A DNA stretch of 64,000 nucleotides from Haliotis asinina (GCF_037392515.1 NC_090287.1:8291501-8355500); one strand, 5' to 3'. Shown: positions 1 through 11,648, counted from the first letter of the stretch. Program-made: numbers and translations. The notes: generated from the letters alone by a model not told the origin.

Positions 1-946
1 ATGTACAGGGTACACAGAATGTAATACTTGTAATGTACAGGGTACACAGAATGTAATATTTGTGATATACAGGGTAGACAGAATGTAATATTTGTGATAT
101 ACAGGGTACACAGAATGTAATATTTGTAATGTACAGGGTACACAGAATGTAATATTTGTAATGTACAGGGTACACAGAATGTAATATTTGTGATATACAG
201 GGTACACAGAATGTAATACTTGTAATGTACAGGGTACACAGAATGTAATACTTGTAATGTACAGGGTACACAGAATGTAATACTTGTACAGGGTACACAG
301 AATGTAATATTTGTGATGTACAGGGTAGACAGAATGTAATATTTGTGATATACAGGGTAGACAGAATGTAATATTTGTAATGTACAGGGTACACAGAATG
401 TAATATTTGTAATGTACAGGGTACACAGAATGTAATATTTGTGATATACAGGGTACACAGAATGTAATACTTGTAATGTACAGGGTACACAGAATGTAAT
501 ACTTGTAATGTACAGGGTACACAGAATGTAATATTTGTGATATACAGGGTAGACAGAATGTAATATTTGTGATATACAGGGTAGACAGAATGTAATATTT
601 GTGATATACAGGGTAGACAGAATGTAATATTTGTGATATACAGGGTAGACAGAATGTAATACTTGTAATATACAGGGTAGACAGAATGTAATACTTGTAA
701 TATACAGGGTAGACAGAATGTAATATTTGTAATATACAGGGTAGACAGAATGTAATATTTGTGATATACAGGGTAGACAGAATGTAATACTTGTAATATA
801 CAGGGTAGACAGAATGTAATATTTGTAATATACAGGGTAATACTTGTAATGTACAGGGTACTTGTAATGTACAAATATTACTATGTAATATTTGTGATAT
901 ACAGGGTAGACAGAATGTAATATTTGTAATGTACAGGATAGACAGA
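1..946. repeat. 32-bp minisatellite, about 29 copies, open at the left edge
   Basis: Tandem array with unit ATGTACAGGGTACACAGAAT plus GTAATACTTGTA. Two unit types alternate in blocks: one with TGTACAGGGTACACAG, the other with TATACAGGGTAGACAG. The last 120 bp are degraded. The array lies upstream of the first visible calpain exon, so probably in a calpain intron. Confidence 0.95.
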
Positions 947-1469
947 ATTGTGTATTTGAAAGATACAAGTCAGGTAAAATTAAACATTAGTAATATATGT
1001 GGGTTAAGTTGAATTGAATATTTATCCACCGCTGTGATTTCAAACTCTGTGTTAATTACCTCATTAATGTGCTTACATTTTTTCAACAATTCTCATTAGG
1101 TACTCATCAAATGTACTGTGAAGACATACTCTGCATTCACAGATTCCACACTGACTCCAACACTTTAATATTTTTAAATTGTAACTTTTTGGTATGGTGA
1201 AGAGAGTATTTTTAGGAAAAGAGAAGTAGGATCAGACTCAAATGACTGTCTATTACAAAGAAAATGTCAATAGTGAAAAGTTAGGTTAAACTTTTTCCAG
1301 TGAATACGAAAGTCTAGCTTTTCTGATAGTTTTCTCTTATATTGTGAATATATAGCGAAAATATATATACTACTGGTGAAAACACCCTGTTTACTTAACA
1401 GAAAGTCAGTGAAGTAATTGTCTTTATGTGGAGACTAAGTGACTGATCATCATAGGTGTTGCCTTGCAG
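947..1469. other. Calpain intron remainder
   Basis: AT-rich unique sequence between the minisatellite and the first visible exon. No further calpain exon or repeat family recognised. Confidence 0.6.
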
Positions 1470-1681
1470 TGTTCAAGGGACGACACCATGCCTCTCAACA
1501 AGGACTTCTTTGACTACAACAATCCCTATGCTCGGTGCAATGCCTTCGTCAATGCCAGGCAGGTGGTGAAGCGGTTTGAATTCCCTCCAGGGGACTATGT
1601 TGTGATGCCGTGTACATACGAGCCCCATCAGGAAGTGGACTACTATGTCAGGTTCTTCTTCGAGAAAGGAAACATTGCAGA
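1470..1681 (+). CDS. Calpain exon: end of domain III
   Basis: Acceptor CCTTGCAG precedes TGT TCA AGG; donor A/GTAAGG. Encodes CSRDDTMPLNKDFFDYNNPY through RFFFEKGNIA and ends in phase 2. This is the first calpain exon visible in the window. Confidence 0.9.
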
Positions 1682-4600
1682 GTAAGGACGGCATTATAAT
1701 AATGCTGGACACAGTTGTTTTTCATTTTTTCATGTTCATTGTTTTTCATGGCATAACAACTTGATATGGGCAGAAAATGCGAGGTTGTTGTAGAGGTTTT
1801 GATCAAAATTGCAAGTACTGGTATGGTGTTAACAAACCTATAAACTTATTCAGAATTGGTTTCTGGCTCACCTAAGGGAGGTAATTCTGTGCGAACAATT
1901 TTGAATATTCAGTCCAAAATATCAGTCCACTCATGCATAATCATATTAGATGAGCCTAATTTTATGATTGTTTGATATTTTGATGACCAGTTCTGGAATC
2001 TGAGAAAGTTGAATACAGTCAAGCCGCGTTAATCTGAACACTTCTGTTTTTCATCAAAAACACCCGGATTGTGAAACGTACGGACTACTGAAGCAAACAC
2101 CACTTCAGGAGAGTTAATTCCCTTTGACATACTGAGACAAGAACATACGAATGTATACATGTATCGAAATTGAGTAACGTGATTTGAAGCGGTGAAGCCA
2201 CCCACGTGAATAGCCAAAATCATGCATGTCCATTTTGTTTCCAAAATCCTTAGCCTTTTCTAACAGGATATCTTCACTGACCGAGGCGTTCTTACTGGTC
2301 ATTTCATTTGTCCAAACAAAAAGAGCTCCTCTAACTTTTGATGTTTGGCATTTCTTGCCCTAGTCAAAGAAACCGAATCTTCCGCAATGTTTAGCCACTT
2401 CTCCTTATTACGCCAAATGTCCGAAATTGTGCTCTTGCCGATTAAGTGTCCGAATTCTTGACCAAAATGCTTACTAATCAGATCAAAACTGGCTTTAGGA
2501 TTTTTCTCTTTGTATCTACAAATTTCTCTTTTTTGTGCGGCAGTAATTTCACATCGTTTATGCTTAAGGGCGGGACTTGCCATTGTGACTGACATTTGTC
2601 AAGTGCAGCTGATCTCATTTTGACTCGATCGGTATTTTATATAGCAATGGAACATGACAGGTATTACTCAAACTAAACAAAAGTGAAACCTATTAACTGA
2701 TTACAATCACAAACTAATGACATGCTCAACTCAGAAGTGTCACCTCAGTTAACAATTACAATTGAAGTCAGCCGATGAAGACCAGCGCTAATCACTGGCA
2801 CTCACGAGGTAAGGCTATTATCCGAACCTTTTTGATGTACCGCCGGATTAATGAAGCAAAACCATGTGTAACTAGCCAATCTGTTACCGCTAATTAACGT
2901 CCAGATACGGAGACTGAAGCATCGGATTAATGAATCAACAGGTAATGAGTTTATATAGTAAACAAGATTGTTACAGCCAGCTACTGTTCGGATATCACGG
3001 GAATTGGATTGTCGGGGTCCGGACTAACGTGGCCTGACTGTATATTTATTCTCTGCGAAAACTCAAGCACTTCTATGATTTGAACCTTATTCAGTAACAT
3101 GTTTGGAGCAGATAATTATCTTGGACATGTTGACACTGTGTTGATTTTAGGATAGGGAACTTAAGCAAGCAGCAGTAGCAGCCTTCATGCAGTGTGTTGA
3201 TTTTAGGATAGGGAACTTAAGCAAGCAGCAATAGCAGCTTTCATGCAGTGTGTTGATTTTAGGATAGGTAACTTAAGCAAGCAGCAATAGCAGCCTTCAT
3301 GCAGTTTGTTGATTTTAGGATAGGTAACTTAAGCAAGCAGCAATAGCAGCCTTCATGCAGTGTGTTGATTTTAGGATAGGTAACTTAAGCAAGCAGCAAA
3401 TAGCAGCCTTCATGCAGTGTGTGTTTTTTTCATTTAACAATATTATCAGAACATTATTGTGAATGGCTGATCAAACTTACATTTTGATCATGGTACACAG
3501 TAATCTGTAGGCATTACCTGACTGCTTACATTTTGATAATGGTACACTATAATCTGTAGGCATTACCTGACTGCATCGTGATTGCCAGTGACTGATCATG
3601 AAAGGTTTCCTTGTACAGATACAGCGATGAGAAGCCAGCTAAGATCACCTTGCCTCCCCCAGAACCATCAGCAGACTACAAGGAACAAGAGGAAAAGTTC
3701 AAACAGTTTTTCTACAAAGCTGCAGGAGAGGTTGAAATAATTCTCTACTTCCATTCTAGTCAGTCAACAAATGCTCATGAACATAATAACACATAATTTA
3801 TACACTCCATATGACTGAATCTCTTTGACAGATAAGGGAAAATGCTTCTGGCATCTAAACTAAAAGAAACAGATGTTCTACACTGACGTGTTTACAGACT
3901 TCCCTTTAGTAGGAGAAAGAGTTGTTTCCCTTGTGGAAAGGTCACCTGCCATACATTTTTTGTGTGGGTTAACAAGATTTGAAAGTTTGTTGTGATGCCA
4001 TGCATGTATGGTAAAAGGGTTCTGGATGTTGAAATTCTGCTATTTTTCCAGGACATGGAGGTGAATCCCTTTGAATTGAAAATCGCCATTAATGATGCAT
4101 TAAGAAAAGGTGAGTAGGATTGGAGATGTTGATTTTGATGCTGATATCTTCAAAATTCATTGTTTGATATTACTTGTTAGGCCTGTGATGTCCCTAATCA
4201 AGGGACTGCACCTAAAGTATATACTTGCCCAGTTTATCTGACAACAATAGATATACTGTTTATTTGTTCGTAGTTTTTAATACAAGTTAAATAGATTATG
4301 ATCTGACATCTGTCACCAGAGTGTTTACTATTTCATCTGGAATTACTTGTATGATGAGTGAAATGTTTGACATGTGTATTAATTTACAGCTTACATTTCT
4401 AGTTATCCTGTTCCAAACTGTCAGTGCCCAGTTTTACTTATTTTATATTTTCTTGTCATATGACTATTCAGCTGTCTTGTCCTAGTCGTTCATATTTGAC
4501 GTCTGTTCCAGAGCCCCTTCACAGAGAGATAGGAATCGATGCCTGCAAGTCTTTTGTGAGCCTTATGGACGTATCCTATCAATGTATCACATGTACATAA

Positions 4601-7600
4601 TAAACTTAAAGAGTTATGATGCAATGTAGCAATTAAGGTGTATGCTTGTACCCTCAAAGACCATGAGTCAAAAGATAAATATCTGTTAACATTATAACCA
4701 AATATTGATTATACTGAACACAAACCAAAATTGCTCTAGGAAGGATGACAATATATGGATGAACAACTTCTTTATTGCTATGGGAGCGATGTTGGTTCTA
4801 ACAGCGTTATCAATTAAGTGATATATGCCTCTCAAAGAAGTCAAAATTGCTCAAATATGTCATATGCATGGTTCCAACAACAACATAGACTTATTTATCT
4901 CTGAAACCCGCCTGAAATAACATGTTATCAGAATGTAGAATGTAGTGCAAAGAACCATATCACCATATCATTGCCAAGGATATATAATCTCATATTAACC
5001 CATATCATGATCTGTCAGTTCTATTTCTGTGTCCATGGGTTTTTATCGAAGTGTTGGATATCTAACATGTGTTACACATGTCATGTTTGGGGTTACACTT
5101 TCTCAGTTTGATATCTACTGTTAGCCTCAGCTCTCTTGTGAACCAGTTAGCATGTCAAGATCTGATCATAGGCTCAAATGTTTTGAGACCTGCCCGAATC
5201 TCCTTGTGTTTCATCACTGGTCCGTTATCAATCTCAAAGTTCACTCACTGACTAGACAAACAGTCTTAGTAATGTATGCTGCAGTCCTTTGGAAAACAAT
5301 AAAAACTTGCTGAAGGCTCACACTGTATCTTGTAAAGGAATATTATGTTGTTTACCAAGATCATATAGCAAATTGACCTTAACACTACCAAGGTAGACAA
5401 CTCTGGTCGACTTGGCATCAATGAGCTGAGCTACTTGTGGAATCATCTGCGCAGCTGGAAGGTTGGTATATATCTCTGACATAAACACAAACATACTGGT
5501 TGTGTCAACCTTTGTTTTCCCATTTCTCCCAATATCTTTATTGATATGTCTTCTTTTTAATTGTTTAAAACACAGTGTTTCAGGGTCATTTCAGACCCCT
5601 TCATGAGGTGAACTGACATTTGATAGTTCTTGGTCAACAAGTAAGAACAATGTGAACAGCTTGAAATATTCTTGTTATATCTTTTTTAAATTTACCAACA
5701 ATTGTTTGACAGTACAGGCCATACAATTTTTTCTGAATCCATGATGCATTATTTTTGCCCTTGGCATTCATTTCTGAATGTAATTTATTTGTAAGAGCTG
5801 AGAACAAATTTTCAGGAAGATTATTTGTTTCTCACATTGCCAACAAACTGATTTCATTCCAGAAAGTCTTCTACCAGTATGATGCCAACAAATCAGGAAC
5901 TATGAACTCGTACGAGTTACGGAGGGCACTACCTGCAGCTGGTGAGTCACACAAACCAACACAGAAGTTTGTCTTCAGGTTGAGTTCATAAATCATGTTC
6001 TCCAACATAGTGTTTTTTTGTTTGTTTGTTTGTATGTTTGTTTCTTGTTTAACACCTAAATCACCAGTATTCCAAGTGTATGGCATCTGTATTGAAATGA
6101 TTGAGTCTGGACCAGACAATCCAGTGATCAACATCATGAGCATCGATCTAGGCAGTTGAGATATGATGACATGCATCAACCAAGTCAGGGAACATGACCA
6201 TTTAATACCCTTAGTCGCCTCTCATGGCAGGAATAGGCTGCTGAAGACCATTTCTAACTGGAATCTTCACAGATTTATGTGAAGCCTATGTTTTGAAATG
6301 CTTGAATACTGCTTTGAGGGACAGCAAACAATCAACTCTGAACAATCTTATGAACAGATGAAATAATAAATCAGTTTATGAAATTCAAGTTACAAAAAGT
6401 GATTTGTTATGTAAGTTTTTCACCTTCAATAGGGTACCAAGTGAGTCACAGAACAATGGCTGCCATCATCTTCCGCTATGGCAATGAAAACAATCGCATC
6501 GAGCTGGACAACTTCCTCATACTTCTTGCCAGACTCATGAAACTGTTCAGTGAGTAAAACGTTATGAGTTTTGAAAACTGTTGACCGAATAAAGATTTTT
6601 GAGTCACAAACAATGAGAAAATTAGTTGATAAAATAGTATCCATTACTTCCCGTGATTATCAGATTATTATTGTCTATTTCCATCCCACAAAATGGCCCT
6701 GAATATATTCTGTTTCCTTTTCTGATTTGCATTTATTAAATTTGTTTGCAGTTATTTCCTTTGGTCAGGCGTCACTATAACATAAGAAAACATCTCATGG
6801 CCTGGCACTGAACAGGGTTATACTGTCCACAGCTACAGGTTGTATGTGATGAGTAGTCGTATAGAACATCTTTTCATCATTTGTATATGATCAGCAGTAC
6901 ATCAAATTCTCTTACAGACATATACAGCAAGCACGAAACAAAAGGACATGCAGAGTTCTCACTACAACAGGTAAGCGTGACTACACAGCTTTGTTGTTTA
7001 TATCTGAATAATGCACAGCAACATAATGTTTTTAGGATTATCTAGTACATCTATGCCATACAGATTAAAAGAAACAATGTCTTACTTGTTCTCGCTTTTT
7101 CATCAAGCATTATGAAATAATAATACTGCATTCGTGTGAACATTATTATATGAAGTTATTTGCAAATCAAATATTTTGATCAAATTACTTGGTCAGAATA
7201 ATAGATTAATTTAGCTGGATGTGTTTCTTAATGTCCTCCATTTTCTCTATCAAAAATACAGAGAAAAACTGCTGGTTCCTCACATTTAAGCATTGCTATT
7301 TCAGAGTGATCAAATATAGATGTATTTCTTGTAACCCATTACCTGCCAGTCCAACATATACCTATGTCCTGAATACTTGGTCTAGCTATACTGAACAGCA
7401 AAAGAAACACAACTCTGGGTTTTTGTCACATTTTTAAATAGAAGACATAAACATGAACGCTTACTTTTATTTATGAGATTTCATTTTTCTGAAACTTGTT
7501 TCTTTTGCTGTGCAGTATATCATCACAGGTATGTCATATTTTGGTCTAGGTGCTGAATGCTGTGTGTCAGGTTAATAGAGGAATGCTATTATTGTGGCAT

Positions 7601-7799
7601 TAAGCTGTATTAGCTTAGAATCGTGTTTTCTTTTATACATTTAAGAAACAAAATTATTTATATGGAATTACCCTGATCTGACATTTTTTTTGATATTTTT
7701 GTCTAATTTGGAGTCATTGTTATAGGTGGGTAGCACCATGTATGTGACATGTTTTGTATTTTATCTTTTCAGTTGCTGGAACAGTCTTTGTATTCATAG
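1470..7799 (+). CDS. Classical calpain large subunit, 3' part (nine exons)
   Basis: Calcium-dependent cytosolic cysteine protease of the C2 family; only the C-terminal 261 residues are in the window, so the protease core lies upstream. Exons: 1470-1681, 3619-3730, 4052-4109, 4512-4570, 5393-5461, 5863-5941, 6433-6549, 6918-6970, 7773-7799. All join in frame through AG/GT junctions (one donor is the weak GTTGAA). Domain III ends with FEFPPGDYVVMPCTYEP, the usual RLPPGEYxxVPSTFEP block. A proline-rich linker (KITLPPPEP) leads into a penta-EF-hand domain. EF1 is AGEDMEVNPFEL; EF2 (DVDNSGRLGINE) and EF3 (DANKSGTMNSYE) keep all calcium ligands; EF4 (YGNENNRIELDNF) is degenerate; EF5 would serve dimerisation. 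The protein ends LLEQSLYS. Family is certain; which paralogue (CAPN9-like, arthropod CalpA/B-like) cannot be decided without the 5' half. Confidence 0.93.
2016..3040 (-). mobile_element. Tigger/pogo-type DNA transposon relic
   Basis: Imperfect terminal inverted repeats of about 28 bp: CAGTCAAGCCGCGTTAATCT at the left and, on the opposite strand, CAGTCAGGCCACGTTAGTCC at the right. TA dinucleotides flank both ends (2014-2015, 3041-3042). Internal sequence encodes only the N-terminal half of a pogo-like transposase on the - strand. At 1025 bp it is well short of an autonomous element, so the DDE catalytic part has been lost. It lies in a calpain intron, antisense to the gene. Confidence 0.87.
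2114..2595 (-). pseudogene. Broken Tigger transposase N-terminus (CENP-B/pogo HTH)
   Basis: The first frame (2595 down to 2299) reads KHKRCEITAAQKREICRYKE, then KSTISDIWRNKEKW and LEELFLFGQMK, the psq-like HTH of pogo/CENP-B proteins. Near 2300 the frame shifts and continues NASVSEDILLEKAKDFGNKM then SRGWLHRFKSRYSI, which is the second, CENPB-type HTH. No DDE domain follows. One frameshift separates the halves. Confidence 0.85.
3138..3420. repeat. 56-bp minisatellite, five copies
   Basis: Units begin GTGTTGATTTTAGGATAG and end CCTTCATGCAGT. Copies 1-2 read GGATAGGGAAC and copies 3-5 GGATAGGTAAC; the last copy has one extra A. Lies in the intron between the first two visible calpain exons. 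Confidence 0.95.
3476..3573. repeat. 49-bp tandem duplication
   Basis: Two adjacent copies beginning CTTACATTTTGAT and ending CATTACCTGACTG, differing at a few positions. Located just upstream of the calpain exon at 3619. Confidence 0.9.
3619..3730 (+). CDS. Calpain exon: linker and first helix of the penta-EF-hand domain
   Basis: Starts after CTTGTACAG, completes a Glu codon, and encodes YSDEKPAKITLPPPEP followed by EEKFKQFFYKAAGE. The donor is the unusual GTTGAA, chosen because the next exon continues AGE-DMEV exactly as in other calpains. Confidence 0.88.
4052..4109 (+). CDS. Calpain exon: EF1
   Basis: Acceptor TTTTTCCAG, donor GTGAGT. Encodes DMEVNPFELKIAINDALRK, the EF1 calcium loop and its exit helix. 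Confidence 0.9.
4512..4570 (+). CDS. Calpain exon: helix before EF2
   Basis: Acceptor CTGTTCCAG, donor GTATCC. Encodes EPLHREIGIDACKSFVSLMD; the Cys-Lys-Ser-Phe-Val-x-Leu-Met-Asp run matches the DSCRNMVNLMD segment of vertebrate calpains. Confidence 0.87.
5393..5461 (+). CDS. Calpain exon: EF2 loop
   Basis: Acceptor CTACCAAG, donor GTTGGT, 23 whole codons. Encodes VDNSGRLGINEL then SYLWNHLRSWK. Calcium ligands of the 12-residue loop are complete. Confidence 0.9.
5863..5941 (+). CDS. Calpain exon: EF3 loop
   Basis: Acceptor TTCATTCCAG, donor GTGAGT. Encodes KVFYQYDANKSGTMNSYELR and RALPAAG, a canonical EF-hand. Confidence 0.92.
6050..6245 (+). repeat. SINE-like interspersed repeat (GTGAGTGA family), partial
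   Basis: Contains the recurrent blocks GATTGAGTCTGGACCAGAC, CCAGTGATCAACATCATGAG, CATCGATCTA and CAACCAAGTCAGGGAACATG, shared with copies near 14.4, 17.0, 34.8, 43.6, 57.9 and 62.4 kb. The 5' end is diverged. Lies in a calpain intron. Confidence 0.75.
6433..6549 (+). CDS. Calpain exon: EF4
   Basis: Acceptor TTCAATAG, donor GTGAGT. Encodes GYQVSHRTMAAIIFRYGNEN followed by NRIELDNFLILLARLMKLF. Confidence 0.9.
6918..6970 (+). CDS. Calpain exon: start of EF5
   Basis: Acceptor TCTCTTACAG, donor GTAAGC. Encodes NIYSKHETKGHAEFSLQQ. In other calpains this segment pairs with the partner subunit. Confidence 0.88.
7391..7515. mobile_element. Small Tc1-type MITE, 125 bp
   Basis: Terminal inverted repeats CTGAACAGCAAAAGAAACA and, reversed, CTGCACAGCAAAAGAAACA, flanked by TA on both sides (7389-7390, 7516-7517). 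A second copy lies near 24.5 kb. No coding capacity. Sits in the last calpain intron. Confidence 0.85.
7773..7799 (+). CDS. Calpain terminal exon
   Basis: Acceptor ATCTTTTCAG then nine codons encoding LLEQSLYS and a TAG stop, the usual length and hydrophobic character of calpain C-termini. I see no AATAAA between the stop and the TTAA element starting at 8149. The element carries AATAAA at 8248-8253, which could be used. Confidence 0.85.
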   Translation: MLEQSLYS

Positions 7800-8148
7800 C
7801 ACAAGGCAAAGTGACCACAGCATTAGCTTCATAACCTCAGGAAATTGTGACCATCATCAATCAGTCATCATCCTCGACAATCCAGGGAGTTATATCACTA
7901 TTAGATTATGAATCCTAGATCCATCAATCATTGTTTCAAAAGTGATGTTAATCATCTAACAGTATAGAATTTATCTTTTTCAATAATAGCATTGGGTTCA
8001 AGATGAAGGTATATTAGCAAATGTGTCGAATTTGTTTATAATATATCCCCTGTGTTATACAGGCTGTCTACTGCCAATATGGGCCAAGACTTGGCAATGT
8101 CCAGCCAGGTCAGGTCCTATAACTATTCTGGAAGATAGTGTGAGGAAC

Positions 8149-9433
8149 TTAAAGGTCACATGCAACCAAAAAATCAAACATAATTAAAACACATTTATCA
8201 CTTATTCATGACTTATAATATACATTGCTGCTTTTAAAAAAAAACCAAATAAACAAAATTATAAGCGTACAATCGCGATTCAAAAGTGCAATATTTTGTA
8301 CTTGGGCTTACTTCCCTCGAAACGAAGCCCTGGGGAAACCGAACCCAGTCATAGCGGGTGGATATGCACTCAAGTGTAACGACGGCTTCCGATTGGCTGT
8401 TCCATTTGCTGACATGCTGAGGGTTCATTGTGTGTACAAAAAGATGATCTGTTTGATGGGCAATTTAGAAGTATAGCCAGTCACAAGAAAGTAAGATTCT
8501 TTGTGGATAACAGCTTCCTTTTGTGTACTTGATGCGTCGTTTCAGTATGGATTCATATATTGTTGTCAAGCAAAATCACATACACCAAAAGAAGTCGATA
8601 TCCATGAAGAATGTATATAGAGATGTTGGGTTTAGAAAATACATGTTCTCTGAATTTGCGCTTGATCCAATAAAAAATCATGTCAGTAGAGATGGTAAAC
8701 TACTGCGTGGCTGGAATCTGTCATTCGTCCAAGTACAAAACAGGACTGGAATCTGGAGTTTGCACAAGTTTCCGTCAGATCCAGTCATCCGAATAAAATG
8801 AATGTAGTTTGTTTGCAACCTACAGACATAAAAACATGTCATGTGTATCACACATGCCTAATTACATAATGTGGCATAATGTAACGGGACTCGGGTGCTG
8901 GAGTCATAAATCAACTTATTTTCTTTATGTCGTATAGTCTGATAGGTGTTAAGTTCAAATTGCACGTTGAAGCTGTGTATTGCATGTTGTCTTTAGCAGA
9001 CAGGCAGACAGACATATAGGTGTGAATAAACGAGACACTGAGTTTTCTCTGTGACAGAGACTGCTTACCATGATCAACAAGTTGTTTTATGTAACGAGTA
9101 GATTATGTACTTGTTTGTGTACACAACCAAGACTAGACTACTGCTCACGACCTCAGACGCTGGGCATGCATACTGTTTCAAGCTCCGCGAACCTATTCAC
9201 TGCGCATGCGTTATGGACGCAGCGCAGCACAGCTGCTGAAACCAGTTTTCCCCCCAGCGCTGGGGGGAATTTAGTGAAACGTTTAAACTCCGATTTCGCG
9301 GGCTTTTTTTTCATCGCATTTTTTTTCAACTTTACAGGTTGAATTGGCATTTTTTATGATTTGTTTCGGTAAGTGCACACCGAAAGGTACCAGAATCTGC
9401 AAAGTTGTGTTTTACGTTGCATGTGACCTTTAA
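8149..9433. mobile_element. TTAA-flanked non-autonomous DNA transposon, copy 1
   Basis: Bounded by TTAA at both ends (8149-8152, 9430-9433), with inverted termini AGGTCACATGCAAC and GTTGCATGTGACCT. Interior of 1277 bp is alignable along its length to copy 2 at 12191-13553; shared blocks include AATTATAAGCGTACAATC and AAAAGTGCAATATTTTGTAC. TTAA duplication is the hallmark of piggyBac-superfamily transposition. I see no transposase; the short ORFs are not preserved in copy 2. The element starts 350 bp past the calpain stop. Confidence 0.82.
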
Positions 9434-10130
9434 ATAAGATCATCAGTAGGAGGTTGTAGAAAATGTACACTGTAACATGTCATACCAGTGTGAAGATTTG
9501 GCAACAAATGCACAGAGGATTCCACCTGCCATATATTCTGAATGTGATCAAAATGTGGTAAATCATAGATTTTGTGCCATGGTTGGAATTTAACAAATAG
9601 TACAAATCAAAATACTCTCAACATATTAAAGTGCACTTGTATAACCTTGATTCATTGATACTGGGAAAATGCTGGGGAAAATCATATTTCAAATGCATGA
9701 TCTCTCTGTATACACACTGATTTTTTTATTCATTGATTCAATAAATTAAATATGACTGATATTCCAATCGTGATTGAAATGTTTGTTTACTGAAGCCATT
9801 TGCAATCATCACCCCTTCTTGTGCCCTCAGTATGTGATGTCACCTTGATTCCTGTTACAATGCTGTTTATTTTCCATGACCATCCTTGAATATTATAAAT
9901 ATAATTCCTAGTCTTTGACATGGCAGAAACTGTCACAGTTTAGCATTTGATTTGTAATGTTGTTGGTGCATTGACCATTACTTTTCTCATCTTCTCTTGT
10001 TTCTTGTCTCTTGTCTCTCTAGATACCTGGACCCATTCATAAAATACCTTCACTCTGGAAGTCACTCTCACCACCATTTCCCATCTCAGCACAGAATTTA
10101 TCTCACTCATTACTTTGAATGAGTTTGCCA
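9434..10130. other. Unique AT-rich intergenic sequence
   Basis: Between TTAA element copy 1 and the Tc1 relic. No gene or repeat recognised beyond a short TTGTCTC-rich run near 10000. Confidence 0.5.
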
Positions 10131-11648
10131 TATATACTCTGAAAAATAAGTAGGGGAACTGTACTTTCAATGTACGATTGTCAAAATTGGGAGATGTATG
10201 GGACTGAATCAATGTTGATACAATAATGATGGATGTTTTGAGAATGCATCACCACGTGGATTTCATTCAAATCAAAACTGTTCATTCAGTTATCCTCCTT
10301 GTCAGGTGACTGGAGTATGACATGAACAGTTCGGGTTTACAATTTTCAGTCTGTAGTGTGTAATTTGACATAGAAGAGCCAGACATTCATCCAGACGACT
10401 CATACTGCTTATGAGTCTCCCAATAGTCCTTTGGGGGAATCTGTTCCATTCATCCTGTAGTGCAAGGCCGAGCTCATCCACCATAGTCTGTGGCCTTTGA
10501 CCTTGACGCACACGTCTCCCTATCATGTCCCAGACTTGCTCGATGGAGGAAAACTCAGGGCTGACCAATGTTAACCGTGGCATATGATAGATGTTGTGTT
10601 TGCCGGAGGTTATCATTGATGATACATGCATGGTGTGCGCGGACATTATCATTCCTGAAAGATGAACTGATGACTGACCTGCCTCACAAAGGGTGTCAGT
10701 ATGTTGGTTCAGTAGTATTGCCCTGTGACCCTTCCTTGCACAACATGAAGATGGGTTCAGTCAGTCATGGTGATACCGTCCCATACCATTAGTGACCCAC
10801 CTCCAAATCAATGGTGTGGTCTCATGTTGATGTTAGCATGGCGTTCATCTCTTCTTTGCCAGACTTGACCACACCTGTCAAGGAAGTCCAAGGTGAATCT
10901 TGATTAGTCTGAAACCATGACATGTGACCAACGATGATTTCTCCAGTGTCTACGTGCGCTACCCCACTGTTTTCTTTGAGTCATGTGACAATCATACAAA
11001 TGAGCGGCATGGAGGCAATTCCTAATCATCTGACCAGAAACTCGAACAACAGTAGCCTGATTCAGATTGGCTGCAATTTGATTTGCTGTTTGAGCTTGAT
11101 TCCTTAAAACCAGGTTACAAATGAAATGGTCCTATACTCTTGTTGTTGACCTTGGAAGACCTGAACAGGGTCTATAATCAACATTTTGGGCTTGCTGGTA
11201 TCTGTTCCAAAGTCTGCTAATGACTTACTTGGAAACATTGAAGGCATTGACCACTGCTCGCTGGGTAGTGCCAGTTTGCAACATTCCAATTGTACGTAAA
11301 TGTTCATCATGTTGCATACGCCGCATTGCAAATTCAAACAGTGTAATGACTAGAAGCATACACTAACAACTGTGTGATGCTCAGGTGCAAGAAAATTATC
11401 GAAAAAAATGGTCTACAGTGATTTATCGACCTGCCTGAAAAAACGTCAAGATTCATAATGATCCCCATGCACATGTAGGAGGCTCCCACGTTGTGCATGT
11501 GCTTCCCATGCATTGTGTTTGCATGTGGTGATAACATGAAATGATGCTGCATACACAAGATGAATGTCATTGTGACGTTCTTCAATGGGTTTTCTTTCTA
11601 CCAGACTTCAAAGTTCAGGTCCCCCTACATTTTTGGAAGAGTATATGT
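10131..11648 (-). mobile_element. Decayed Tc1-like transposon
   Basis: Inverted ends of about 40 bp: left TATACTCTGAAAAATAAGTA then GGGGAAC; right, on the opposite strand, ATACTCTTCCAAAAATGTAG then GGGGGACC. About 1.5 kb, a normal Tc1 length. The - strand carries a recognisable but heavily damaged transposase. Confidence 0.83.
10340..11250 (-). pseudogene. Tc1-like transposase pseudogene
   Basis: The longest intact piece encodes SPEFSSIEQVWDMIGRRVRQ then DEWNRFPQRTIGRLISSMSR, the C-terminal Tc1 block (SPDLNPIEHLWD... in active copies, with Glu retained). Further upstream on the - strand, TLDFLDRCGQVWQRRDERHA, GGGSLMVWDGI and NVRAHHA are readable in different frames. Several frameshifts and stops show long inactivity. 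It is distinct from, and much older than, the Tc1 copy at 22.3 kb. Confidence 0.82.

Noticed and set aside
1-946. CRISPR-like regular repeats
   Set aside because: No unique spacers; it is a head-to-tail minisatellite in an animal genome.
8225-8801. ORFs inside TTAA element copy 1
   Set aside because: The reading frames are not kept in copy 2, so there is no evidence of a protein.
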